Below are positions 35,466 through 43,063 of a stretch of DNA of 64,000 nt, in pieces. The DNA is taken from assembly GCF_016482785.1 (NCBI RefSeq), contig NZ_JAEMXM010000008.1, positions 140,898-204,897 on the forward strand, read 5' to 3'. The DNA is from Paenibacillus alkalitolerans. Lineage in GTDB: Bacteria; Bacillota; Bacilli; Paenibacillales; YIM-B00363. Under the pieces are notes generated by a model. It was not told where the DNA came from, searched no databases, and worked only from the letters and a program-made list of their open reading frames with translations. The stretch's first letter is position 1, and each line of letters starts with the position of its first letter. Position numbers and translations under genes: made by a program.

Positions 35466-35561
35466 ATGGGCGCAGTAGGTTACGGCTTCACTTCTACCGC
35501 GGTTATTTTAGTCCTGTACATCTTGTTGGTTATCACGTTGAGAACGTTCTCGGTTGTATGA
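35466..35561 (+). CDS. YjcZ-like sporulation mini-protein
   Basis: A 31-residue peptide, MGAVGYGFTSTAVILVLYIL continuing to a TFSVV end, with one membrane-spanning helix. The short glycine/aromatic start followed by F-x-x-x-x-VLxxLLxI is typical of the YjcZ/YrrC-like tiny spore proteins of Bacillales. GGGAGGGA lies eight bases upstream and a strong terminator follows, which supports expression. The sequence upstream carries a 16-base direct repeat (ATAATATCGTATGTTG at 35414 and 35431), perhaps in the promoter. Confidence 0.7.
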   Translation: MGAVGYGFTSTAVILVLYILLVITLRTFSVV

Positions 35562-35586
35562 CGGCGGCAGCCGTCCGGTGAGCACG

Positions 35587-35636
35587 ACAAAGAACCATAG
35601 GCCTGGCAAGAGCGCCTCTTGGTTCTTTGTTTTTTG
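35587..35636 (+). terminator. Terminator of the YjcZ-like gene
   Basis: ACAAAGAACCA (35587-35597) pairs with TGGTTCTTTGT (35620-35630), followed by TTTTTG. It may also serve the convergent gene at 35642. Confidence 0.85.
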
Positions 35637-35641
35637 CTGTG

Positions 35642-35956
35642 TTATGTGGTCAGAAGTGTGATTGCAAGCAAGTCGTACAAGACAAGCGGCAATATGACGT
35701 TGTAATACGGATTGTAGTACGGATAGAAAAACCGCTGATATCCTGCCGGCTGCCGGATGCCCAGATGGAGGACTCCACCTTCGGCGCCGAGAATGACACC
35801 CTCGTAAACATGGCCGTCGATCGTCTGCACCCGGACATGTTTGTTCCGATGAAGATTTCCGAGACCGTGGACTTTGTCCCTTATCGACCTGAGTGATTGC
35901 ACCATATCGGGATCGGCTTGGTAAATGACGTTCTGCTGTGCAATGGTTTGATACAT
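35642..35956 (-). CDS. Conserved hypothetical protein with Sm-like motif
   Basis: A 104-residue protein I do not recognise by name. The centre reads HVRVQTIDGHVYEGVILGAEGGVLHLGI, the strand-turn pattern of Sm-like folds (xxGxxxxGxxxGxxxxxLxL), then a tyrosine/proline-rich stretch FFYPYYNPYYN and a hydrophobic C-terminus. Similar small proteins with aromatic-rich tails are found in spore formers and may be spore-associated. The start is the ATG at 35956, ten bases after GGGGGT; a TTG at 35974 overlaps that site. Confidence 0.6.
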   Translation of the reverse strand: MYQTIAQQNVIYQADPDMVQSLRSIRDKVHGLGNLHRNKHVRVQTIDGHVYEGVILGAEGGVLHLGIRQPAGYQRFFYPYYNPYYNVILPLVLYDLLAITLLTT

Positions 35957-36032
35957 ATAAACGAATACCCCCAAGATAATATTGTTGCCATTGCCAGCAT
36001 ATGCATAAGCCCAGCCGATGGTGCTTGTATAC

Positions 36033-36872
36033 TCAAAGGGTGCCTGCGTCGGGATGAAATCCGGCTTGGCTTAAGAAGAGACGATCCGGGGGAAAATGTT
36101 CGCCGAGCTTCGTCCACACCTCTTTATATTTGCCGCTTTCGTACCATTCCGAGAGGCCGAGAGAATCGTGGATGCGCTTGATTCCGAGCGCCTCCGTGCG
36201 TTTGCCGCCGGCGCCGTCTCCGAGCGCGAAGGTGTCGAGGGTGACGCGCTCCGTCACCCCTGCAAGCGCGGCGGCGAAATGCGCCGAGCAAGGAAGCAGC
36301 GGCGCGACGGCCGCCTGCGTGGGTACGCCCGCCTCGGCGAGGCGGCGCAATGCATTGAGCCGCGCGGGAATCGGGGGCGCGGCCGGGGCGAACTCCTTGC
36401 GTACATCCTCGCGATCGGTTTCGACGGTGACGCTGACGCGGATGCGCCCCTTCGGGAAGCTGAGGAACAGATCCGCGTCGCGCGTCACAAGCGGGCTGCG
36501 CGTTTGCACGAACAGGAACGCGGGAGGGTCCTCCGCCATGATCGTCAGCAGCGTGCGGGTCAGCTTCAGCCGGTATTCCGCCGGCTGATAAGGGTCGGTG
36601 GCGCTCGACATGAACACCGCCACCGGCCCTTTGCGCTTGGCGCGGCTCAGCTCGCGGCGGAAAGCGTCCGGGTCGAACCGCTTCGCGTCGACCCACTCGC
36701 CCCACGGATCGCCTCGGAACAGTGCGACCGGCATGCGCCGCACGTAGCAGTACGTGCAGGCGAAAGCACATCCGCCGTACGGGTTCAGCGTATGTGTATA
36801 CCCCGACAGAAATCCCCCCGTCGGGGTAAGCATCGTCTTCGGTTGTTTCTCCGTCACCCTCGGTTTCATCAT
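36033..36872 (-). CDS. Radical SAM protein, SPL-like family
   Basis: A 279-residue radical SAM protein related to spore photoproduct lyase-like COG1533 (Rv2578c) proteins. The iron-sulfur motif is CAFACTYC (Cys35, Cys39, Cys42: CxxxCxxC) within LNPYGGCAFACTYCYVRRMP. It is followed by FMSSATDPYQPAE, the strand conserved in this family, and FVQTRSPLVTRD. The true SplB cysteine required for DNA repair is not evident, so the substrate is unknown. RBS GGGGAGCG precedes the ATG. It is monocistronic, upstream of a repeat cluster. Confidence 0.88.
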   Translation of the reverse strand: MMKPRVTEKQPKTMLTPTGGFLSGYTHTLNPYGGCAFACTYCYVRRMPVALFRGDPWGEWVDAKRFDPDAFRRELSRAKRKGPVAVFMSSATDPYQPAEYRLKLTRTLLTIMAEDPPAFLFVQTRSPLVTRDADLFLSFPKGRIRVSVTVETDREDVRKEFAPAAPPIPARLNALRRLAEAGVPTQAAVAPLLPCSAHFAAALAGVTERVTLDTFALGDGAGGKRTEALGIKRIHDSLGLSEWYESGKYKEVWTKLGEHFPPDRLFLSQAGFHPDAGTL

Positions 36873-36888
36873 AACGCTCCCCAGTGCG

Positions 36889-37084
36889 AAATTAGAGGAA
36901 GTACAGGGCTCTATTTCACGAGTTTCTCAGACGATGTCGGAAAATAGAGGAACTACTGTCCTCTATTCTGACTAAAAAGTACGTCCAAATACATAATAAC
37001 TTCGGAATAAGGGACTGTACTTCCTTTATTTCCGCTGGAGCCCCTCAAATCAACATGATAAAGGACTGTACTTCCGTTATTTTA
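36889..37084. repeat. Intergenic palindromic repeat cluster, motif AATAGAGGAAGTACAGTCCTCTATT
   Basis: Four degenerate copies at about 36889-36916, 36940-36969, 37004-37033 and 37057-37084, spaced 51, 64 and 53 bases. The outer arms (AATAGAGGA / TCCTCTATT or AATAAGGG / CCTTTATT) are complementary; the centre GTACAG/CTGTAC is shared. They fill the 273-base gap between the radical SAM and nucleotidase genes. No gene is visible. Confidence 0.85.
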
Positions 37085-37086
37085 CC

Positions 37087-37123
37087 TCAAAAAAGCCCGC
37101 CCGACCGTAACGGTCGAACAGGC
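37087..37123 (-). terminator. Terminator of the 5'-nucleotidase gene
   Basis: On the minus strand AGCC-TGTT-CGACCG-TTA-CGGTCG-GGCG-GGCT forms an interrupted stem followed by TTTTTT. Confidence 0.75.
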
Positions 37124-37145
37124 TCATACTGCTGCGGAGAATCAT

Positions 37146-39170
37146 TTACTTCTGTAACGCCGCGTTCAACATCATCGCGAACTCGAGGCGCGTTACCGCT
37201 TCCTTCGAGCCGGAGTCCACGGGTGCTATGCCGAATGCCCTTTCGAACACAAGGCCGGCTTGGCGCTTGGTAAGCGTCGCTTCCGGTCCGAACGTGCCGT
37301 CCGGCATTCCCTTGAAGATGCCGGCGTCCTTCACGGCCAACAGCTCCTTCGCGGAAGGATGATCCGCGGCAATATCGGCAAACGCCGCGCCGGCTTCCGG
37401 AAGCTTCAATTTCATTGCGCGGCTTACCCATAACGCAGCATCCAGGCGCGTAATCGGGTCGGACGGACGGAACTCATCCCCTGTGAATTCCGGGAACACG
37501 TTAAGTCCCGCCAACGCTTGAACATCGTCAAATCCTTCGTCATCCGCAGGCAAGTCGGACACATGACGAGTAATGCGTCCTTCGACTTTCGGGTTAACCG
37601 TGCCGGACTTGTCGAGATATTCGGTAAAGACATCGTAATCGACAAAGAACAATTCGGTCATGCGACCTTCGTCTTTCGCTTTCTTGAACGTTTGATAGTC
37701 GTCGCCGCCGTCCGCCACATAGGCGTTGGTAGCTACAATGTATGTTCCTTTAGGATCGATAGGGGCATATGAACCGTCGGCTTCTTTCACCATTGCGTCC
37801 ATGACGCGGGAGCCCGCCGGCTTCGCCATGCTGTACGTATATTTCATGCCTGCGACGTGCGGGAACCTGCCGGCGTTTTCCTCCACTTTCGACACGCCGT
37901 TCTCAAGCGCCGCAACGATTTCTTCGCCGGTCAGCTCAAGCGTTACCAGCGTGTTTCCGAACGGCAGTACTGTCAACACTTCGCCGAGCGATATGTCGCC
38001 CGCATCGATCGAAGCTCGAATGCCGCCGCCGTTCTGGATAGCGATCGTCGCTTTCGTAGATTCCTGGGCTTTGGCGAGCATGCCGTCAACGATCAGGTTG
38101 CCGAGATTCGACTCGCCCCGGCGGATAACCGTACGGTCGCCCTCCAGCGCAACATCGGTTTTGCCCACAATTTTCGACTTCATCTCGTCGATCGGCTTCT
38201 GCAGCTCGGCCAACCGCGCTGCAAACTCTTCATCCGATGCGATTACAAATTCTTTCTTGTCGTTTTGCGCGTCTACATCAACCAATTGGTGTTCGAACCC
38301 CGTAACTTTCCCGTCTGCGTCAAAGCTTACATCTAGACGGCCGATATATTTACCGTACTCGTTCGCTTGAACGATCAGCGTAGGTTCATCGTCGGAACCC
38401 GCCTTCACGGGATCGTCCAACCGCGTATGCGAATGGCCGCCGACGATCACGTCGATGCCGTCGACCTCCTCCGCGAGCGCTTTGTCATAAGTGAAACCGA
38501 GGTGGGTCAACGCGATAATTTTGTCATACCCCTTCGCCTTCAAGTCCGTAACAACCGCTTTAGCCGTCTCGATTTCATCTTTGAAAACCACATTCTCGCC
38601 CGGGTTGGCAAGGAACGCGGTCTCGGGCGTCGTCAAGCCGAACACGGCGATTTTTTCGCCGCCGACTTCCAGTACGGTCGCCGGGTAAATCGAACCGCCC
38701 GCCGCGGAAGCGCTCACTTCATTTTTATAAAGCGGGTTTAGCTCCGGTTCTTTGCTGTAGTCGATATTGGCGCTAACGATCGGAAACTCCGCCTTCTTTA
38801 CAAATTCCGCGAACGGCTTCGGGCCTTTGTCGAATTCATGGTTGCCGGGCACCATGGCGTCGTATCCCATTTTGTTCATGAATTCGAGGTCTGCTTGTCC
38901 CAGATACTGGTTAAAAAACAGTGTGCCGGAAAACACGTCCCCCGCATCGAGCAAAATCGAGTTTTCCGCTTCTTCGCGAATTTGCCGCACAACCGTCGCG
39001 CGGCGGGCGACATTCTCCAGATGAGCGTGCGTATCGTTGGTGAATATGACCGTAACTTCGAATTCGCCAGCCGCTCTAGCGTTCGGCTGTGAGAGCATGC
39101 TTAATAGAGTTGCGATTAGCAGCATTGCAACAAGCATGCGGCGAACTCTTTTCCCCGAGTATTGATACAT
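37146..39170 (-). CDS. Surface-anchored 5'-nucleotidase / UDP-sugar hydrolase with SLH domains
   Basis: Exported nucleotidase of 674 residues. A signal peptide (cleavage after about residue 33, ARA) is followed by a metallophosphatase domain: FTNDTHAHLEN (Asp, His metal ligands), LLDAGDVF, VPGNHEFD and GGHSHTRLDD. Then comes the 5'-nucleotidase C-terminal domain (IQNGGGIRASIDAGD, substrate loop), and finally two or three S-layer homology motifs (about 550-674; DPITRLDAALWVSRAM, FADIAADHPSAKE, GMPDGTFGPEATLTKRQA). It should hydrolyse extracellular nucleotides for phosphate/nucleoside scavenging while bound to cell-wall polymer. Confidence 0.93.
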   Translation of the reverse strand: MYQYSGKRVRRMLVAMLLIATLLSMLSQPNARAAGEFEVTVIFTNDTHAHLENVARRATVVRQIREEAENSILLDAGDVFSGTLFFNQYLGQADLEFMNKMGYDAMVPGNHEFDKGPKPFAEFVKKAEFPIVSANIDYSKEPELNPLYKNEVSASAAGGSIYPATVLEVGGEKIAVFGLTTPETAFLANPGENVVFKDEIETAKAVVTDLKAKGYDKIIALTHLGFTYDKALAEEVDGIDVIVGGHSHTRLDDPVKAGSDDEPTLIVQANEYGKYIGRLDVSFDADGKVTGFEHQLVDVDAQNDKKEFVIASDEEFAARLAELQKPIDEMKSKIVGKTDVALEGDRTVIRRGESNLGNLIVDGMLAKAQESTKATIAIQNGGGIRASIDAGDISLGEVLTVLPFGNTLVTLELTGEEIVAALENGVSKVEENAGRFPHVAGMKYTYSMAKPAGSRVMDAMVKEADGSYAPIDPKGTYIVATNAYVADGGDDYQTFKKAKDEGRMTELFFVDYDVFTEYLDKSGTVNPKVEGRITRHVSDLPADDEGFDDVQALAGLNVFPEFTGDEFRPSDPITRLDAALWVSRAMKLKLPEAGAAFADIAADHPSAKELLAVKDAGIFKGMPDGTFGPEATLTKRQAGLVFERAFGIAPVDSGSKEAVTRLEFAMMLNAALQK

Positions 39171-39286
39171 CGTTTTCCCATCCTCCCAATTATTTCTTAC
39201 GTTTTTAGTATAGCGCTAGATTGTAAACAAGGGTTAAGCGAATTGTAAATTTTGAGTAAAAAGCACCAAGGAGGAAATTTACGCAT

Positions 39287-39339
39287 TGACAATCATTATC
39301 AGCTTATCTATACTCAGTACTAAATTAGAATTATTTTAA
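39287..39339 (+). promoter_or_regulatory. Fur-like and PerR-like boxes upstream of catalase
   Basis: TGACAATCATTATCA (39287-39301) matches the 7-1-7 Fur box TGATAATNATTATCA with one mismatch. TTAGAATTATTTTAA (39325-39339) matches the PerR box TTATAATNATTATAA with two. Two Fur-superfamily sites 38 bases apart in front of katA fit peroxide- and iron-responsive control; the promoter elements themselves are not clear. Confidence 0.65.
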
Positions 39340-39373
39340 ATAAATAAAAATCCCAATCGTGAGAGGTGCCAAA

Positions 39374-40846
39374 ATGAGCGAACGCAACATATTGACGACA
39401 AATCAAGGCGTGCCGGTAGGAGACAATCAAAATTCGCGGACAGCCGGGCAGCGCGGGCCCACCTTGCTTGAGGATTATCATCTGATTGAGAAGCTGGCGC
39501 ATTTCGACCGCGAGCGCATACCCGAACGGGTTGTGCATGCGCGCGGCGCGGGAGCTCACGGCGTATTCGTGTTGGAAAACAGCATGAAGCGGTATACGAA
39601 AGCGAAATTCCTTCAGGAGCCCGGAACCGAAACGCCGGTGTTCGTAAGGTTCTCGACGGTGATTCACGGACAAGGATCGCCGGAGACGGCGCGCGATCCG
39701 CGGGGATTCGCCGTAAAGTTTTATACGGAGGAAGGAAACTACGATATTGTCGGAAACCATCTGCCGGTGTTTTTTATCCGCGACGCGATCAAATTTCCGG
39801 ATATGGTTCATTCGCTCAAACCCGCCCCCGATACAAATATCCAAACACCGGACCGTTACTGGGATTTCATGACGTTGACGCCGGAGTCGACGCACATGCT
39901 GCTGTGGGTGTTTTCCGATTACGGCACGCCGGCCAATTACCGGGAGATGGAAGGGTTTGGCGTCCATGCGTTCAAGTGGATCAACGCGGCAGGCAATTAT
40001 TTGTATGTCAAATATCACTGGAAGCCTCATCAAGGAGTGCGTAATTTTACGAAAGAAGAGGCGGCGGCTGTCCAAGCGAACGACTTCAACCATGCGACGC
40101 GCGATTTGTTCGATAACATTCAAGCGGGCAACTTCCCTAAGTGGGATTTGCATATGCAGCTGCTTGCGCCGGAGGACATCGACGATCTGGATTTCGATCC
40201 GCTCGATCCGACGAAGCTGTGGCCGGAAGACCGGTTCCCTCTGCACAAAGTCGGCACTATGACGTTGAATCGCAATCCGGCCAACTTCTTCGCGGAAGTG
40301 GAGCAATCCGCGTTTGCGCCGAGCGCGCTTGTGCCGGGAATAGAAGCGTCGGAGGATAAGCTTCTCCAAGGCCGTCTGTTCTCGTACCCGGATACGCAGC
40401 GCCACCGGCTCGGTCCGAACTATCTGCAAATTCCGGTCAATTGTCCGTATGCGCCGGTGCGAAACAACCAACGCGACGGCTTCATGCAGACGAAGCAGCA
40501 GCCTTCCCCGGTCAATTACGAGCCTACGCGCCATGAGGATGCGCCGAAAGAAGCGCCGGAGTACCGGGACAGCACCGTTCCGGTTCATGGGTACGCGGGG
40601 AGGCAAAAAATCGGTAAAACCAACGATTTTGCCCAGGCTGGGGAAACATACCGCAAATTTACCGGAACGGAACAAGATAATCTGATCCGGAATTTGACCT
40701 GCGATCTGCAATCCGTTCACGAACGCACGAAGCTGCTGGCGATCTGCAATTTTTACCGGGCGGACCGGCAATTGGGCGAACGGTTGGCGCAGGGGTTGAA
40801 CGTGGACATTGCGGGTTACATTTCACAAATTCATACGCGCGAATAA
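39374..40846 (+). CDS. katA: Catalase (monofunctional haem, KatA)
   Basis: Cytoplasmic haem enzyme that dismutates hydrogen peroxide. The 490-residue small-subunit (clade 3-like) protein has the active-site His region RVVHARGAGAHGVF, the distal Asn in VGNHLPVFFIRDAIKFPD, and the proximal haem-ligand Tyr in RLFSYPDTQRHRLGPNY. All catalytic residues are present. The start is the ATG at 39374, nine bases after GAGAGG. PerR/Fur-like boxes lie 35-90 bases upstream. No terminator is obvious downstream. Confidence 0.96.
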   Translation: MSERNILTTNQGVPVGDNQNSRTAGQRGPTLLEDYHLIEKLAHFDRERIPERVVHARGAGAHGVFVLENSMKRYTKAKFLQEPGTETPVFVRFSTVIHGQGSPETARDPRGFAVKFYTEEGNYDIVGNHLPVFFIRDAIKFPDMVHSLKPAPDTNIQTPDRYWDFMTLTPESTHMLLWVFSDYGTPANYREMEGFGVHAFKWINAAGNYLYVKYHWKPHQGVRNFTKEEAAAVQANDFNHATRDLFDNIQAGNFPKWDLHMQLLAPEDIDDLDFDPLDPTKLWPEDRFPLHKVGTMTLNRNPANFFAEVEQSAFAPSALVPGIEASEDKLLQGRLFSYPDTQRHRLGPNYLQIPVNCPYAPVRNNQRDGFMQTKQQPSPVNYEPTRHEDAPKEAPEYRDSTVPVHGYAGRQKIGKTNDFAQAGETYRKFTGTEQDNLIRNLTCDLQSVHERTKLLAICNFYRADRQLGERLAQGLNVDIAGYISQIHTRE

Positions 40847-40872
40847 ATATCATATATTATGGGAGGACGAAC

Positions 40873-40932
40873 GTGGAGCGGCACGGGACGGATTTTCATA
40901 AAGCGTTGAGACGCCTGGAAAAAAAATGTTGA
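40873..40932 (+). CDS. Possible 19-residue peptide after catalase
   Basis: GTG start six bases after GGGAGG encodes MERHGTDFHKALRRLEKKC before a TGA that overlaps the -35 of the next promoter. The perfect ribosome binding site suggests translation, or a truncated gene start. No homologue is recognised. Confidence 0.3.
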   Translation: MERHGTDFHKALRRLEKKC

Positions 40933-40957
40933 CACGGTGCGCGAGGGCGTGTTAACT
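40929..40957 (+). promoter_or_regulatory. Promoter of the leader-peptide/ABC exporter operon
   Basis: TTGACA (40929-40934), 17-base spacer, TTAACT (40952-40957), 52 bases before the leader start codon. Confidence 0.6.
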
Positions 40958-41008
40958 TACGACATGTAAACATCTGGCGAAAATTACTATGGAAGGAGGG
41001 TTCACATC

Positions 41009-41104
41009 ATGTTGGTATTAATGGCTGCCGATCGTCGTTCGTTAAACGGTGTTCATTTCGACAATTATGATGTGACCTCTCGCTTCCGTTTTCGGGCGCG
41101 TTGA
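41009..41104 (+). CDS. Leader peptide of a translation-attenuated drug exporter operon
   Basis: A 31-codon frame, MLVLMAADRRSLNG ... SRFRFRAR, preceded eight bases upstream by a near-perfect GGAAGGAGGG site. It is followed by a hairpin starting on its stop codon (TGACGCTT 41102-41109 / AAGCGTCA 41120-41127) and two terminators before the ABC exporter genes. The arrangement matches bmrB-bmrCD of Bacillus subtilis, where ribosome stalling on a leader peptide during antibiotic stress disrupts termination. The peptide is Arg-rich at its end. That this one works the same way is inference from position; it has no clear sequence similarity I can vouch for. Confidence 0.7.
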   Translation: MLVLMAADRRSLNGVHFDNYDVTSRFRFRAR

Positions 41105-41148
41105 CGCTTTTTCTTAATTAAGCGTCAGACGTACGTACGATAAACCAG

Positions 41149-41188
41149 GCGCAGGTCACGAATCGATCGTGGCGTGCGCTTTTTATTT
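41149..41188 (+). terminator. First attenuator terminator (T1) upstream of the exporter
   Basis: GCGCAGGTCACGA pairs with TCGTGGCGTGCGC (one mismatch, one G-T) around ATCGA, followed by TTTTTATTTT. Lies 45 bases after the leader stop codon. Confidence 0.85.
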
Positions 41189-41199
41189 TCCGTAAAGGA

Positions 41200-41237
41200 A
41201 AAGCACACTGCTAACGTTTTGCGGTGTGCTTTTTTTA
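41200..41237 (+). terminator. Second attenuator terminator (T2) upstream of the exporter
   Basis: AAAGCACAC (41200-41208) pairs with GTGTGCTTT (41224-41232), followed by a run of T to 41236, only 25 bases before the bmrC-like start codon. Confidence 0.85.
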
Positions 41238-41261
41238 GATAGAGGGGAGAGAGATCAGTTT

Positions 41262-43010
41262 ATGCTTTCGGTTTTAGGCAAATTAAGTTGGTTTTTCCGA
41301 TTGGAATGGAAACGGTACGCGATCGCGATTCCGCTTCTGGTCTTGGCGGGGTTGATTGAGGTCATTCCACCGAAAATTGTTGGGGATACGATCGACCGCA
41401 TCCAGCAAGGGACGCTTACGTGGCCGTTGGTAACGGAAACGCTGCTGCTTCTCGGAGGTCTTGCGTTGGTCATTTACCTCATCACGTATGTGTGGATGTA
41501 CCAGCTGTTCGGCGGCGCATTCGTGGTGGAACGACTCTTGAGATCGAAATTGATGCGGCATTTTCTCAAGATGACTCCAACGTTCTATGAGAAGAACCGC
41601 ACAGGGGATCTCATGGCGCGAGCGACGAACGACTTGAAGGACGTGTCGATGACGGCAGGCTTCGGGATTTTGACGCTGATCGATTCAACCGTCTGGATGA
41701 TGACGCTGCTCGCGGTCATGAGCGTAATGATCTCTTGGAAATTGACGCTGGCCGCGATTATTCCTTTGCCGATCTTGGCGATTTGCATGCAGCTTTACGG
41801 CAAATGGATTCACCTGCGGTTCAAGGCGGCCCAGGACGCATTCGGCGACATGAACGACGGCGTGCTGGAGACGATCTCGGGGACGCGGGTGATCCGCGCA
41901 TTCGTTCAAGAACGGGCGGCGGAGCGCAAGTTCGGCGGCGTTACGGCCGACGTGCTTAGCAAGAACATCGCCGTGACGAAGATCGACTCATTGTTCGAGC
42001 CGACCATTAAGATCATTGTCGGACTGAGCTACCTCATAGGGCTCGGATACGGCGCTTATCTCGTGTTTCGCAGCGAATTGACGGTCGGCGCGCTCGTCAC
42101 GTTCAACGTGTACCTCGGGATGCTGATCTGGCCGATGTTTGCGATCGGCGAGCTGATCAACATCATGCAGCGCGGCAACGCTTCGTTGGATCGGGTGAAT
42201 GAAACGCTCTCGTATCCTGCGGATGTGGACGAATCGCCAAACGCGGTTCGTGTCGATGAGCCGGCGGCGATCGAGTTCCGCAATGTGACGTTCCGTTACC
42301 CGTCTTCCGAAGGAGACAACTTGCGCGACCTGAATATAAAGCTTGAACGGGGCCAGACGCTCGGTATCGTCGGGCGGACGGGAAGCGGGAAGACGACGCT
42401 CATTAAGCAGCTTCTGCGCGAGTATCCGAATGGGGACGGCTCGATTTGCGTCTCCGGCGAACCGATCGAAAACATTGCATTCGACGATTTGAAGCGCTGG
42501 ATCGGTTACGTGCCGCAAAATCCGTTCTTGTTCTCGCGGACCGTTCGTGAAAATATATTGTTCGCCAAAGGAGATCAAGCGGAAGACCGGTTGAATGAAG
42601 CGATCGAGTTGTCCGCTTTCAAGAAAGATTTGGAGTTTCTTCCGCAAGGACTGGAGACGCTTGTCGGCGAGAAGGGCGTCGCCCTCTCCGGCGGTCAGAA
42701 ACAGCGCGTATCCATTGCGCGCGCCTTGCTGGCCAATCCCGAAATATTGATTCTCGACGACGCGCTCTCCGCGGTTGACGCCAAGACGGAAAGCGAGATC
42801 ATCTCGAACATCCGCCGCTCCCGCGCGGGAAAGACGACGTTGATCGTAACGCACCGTCTCTCGGCCGTGCAGCACGCCGATCATATCGTCGTGCTCGACG
42901 ACGGGCGCATTGTGGAAGAGGGAACTCATGAGCAGCTGCTTGCCGCAGGCGGGTGGTACCGCGAGCAATGGGAGCGGCAGCAGGCGGAAGCGACGTTGGA
43001 AGGCGCGTAA
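41262..43010 (+). CDS. bmrC: ABC multidrug exporter half-transporter (BmrC/YheI type)
   Basis: First half of a heterodimeric type IV ABC exporter. The 582-residue protein has six membrane helices (about 1-310) and a C-terminal nucleotide-binding domain with Walker A GRTGSGKTT, signature LSGGQKQR, Walker B ILILDDALSAVD and H-loop VTHRLSA. The Walker B ends in Asp (LDDA) rather than Glu, the degenerate site expected in one half of BmrCD-type pairs. Start is the ATG at 41262 after GAGGGGAGAGAG. Controlled by the leader peptide and two terminators. bmrD follows after a 53-base gap. Confidence 0.9.
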   Translation: MLSVLGKLSWFFRLEWKRYAIAIPLLVLAGLIEVIPPKIVGDTIDRIQQGTLTWPLVTETLLLLGGLALVIYLITYVWMYQLFGGAFVVERLLRSKLMRHFLKMTPTFYEKNRTGDLMARATNDLKDVSMTAGFGILTLIDSTVWMMTLLAVMSVMISWKLTLAAIIPLPILAICMQLYGKWIHLRFKAAQDAFGDMNDGVLETISGTRVIRAFVQERAAERKFGGVTADVLSKNIAVTKIDSLFEPTIKIIVGLSYLIGLGYGAYLVFRSELTVGALVTFNVYLGMLIWPMFAIGELINIMQRGNASLDRVNETLSYPADVDESPNAVRVDEPAAIEFRNVTFRYPSSEGDNLRDLNIKLERGQTLGIVGRTGSGKTTLIKQLLREYPNGDGSICVSGEPIENIAFDDLKRWIGYVPQNPFLFSRTVRENILFAKGDQAEDRLNEAIELSAFKKDLEFLPQGLETLVGEKGVALSGGQKQRVSIARALLANPEILILDDALSAVDAKTESEIISNIRRSRAGKTTLIVTHRLSAVQHADHIVVLDDGRIVEEGTHEQLLAAGGWYREQWERQQAEATLEGA

Positions 43011-43063
43011 TCTCCGTGTATCGTCTGTGAACTGTTTTAAAGGGGAAGGTGGAAGAACAACCG

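Noticed and set aside
39320-40771. Long minus-strand frame opposite the catalase gene
   Set aside because: Shadow of a GC-rich real gene; composition is Arg/His-rich and no ribosome binding site or domain is visible. The same applies to the long antisense frames at 10006-10968, 11552-12493, 12533-13456, 13305-14474 and 41988-42968.
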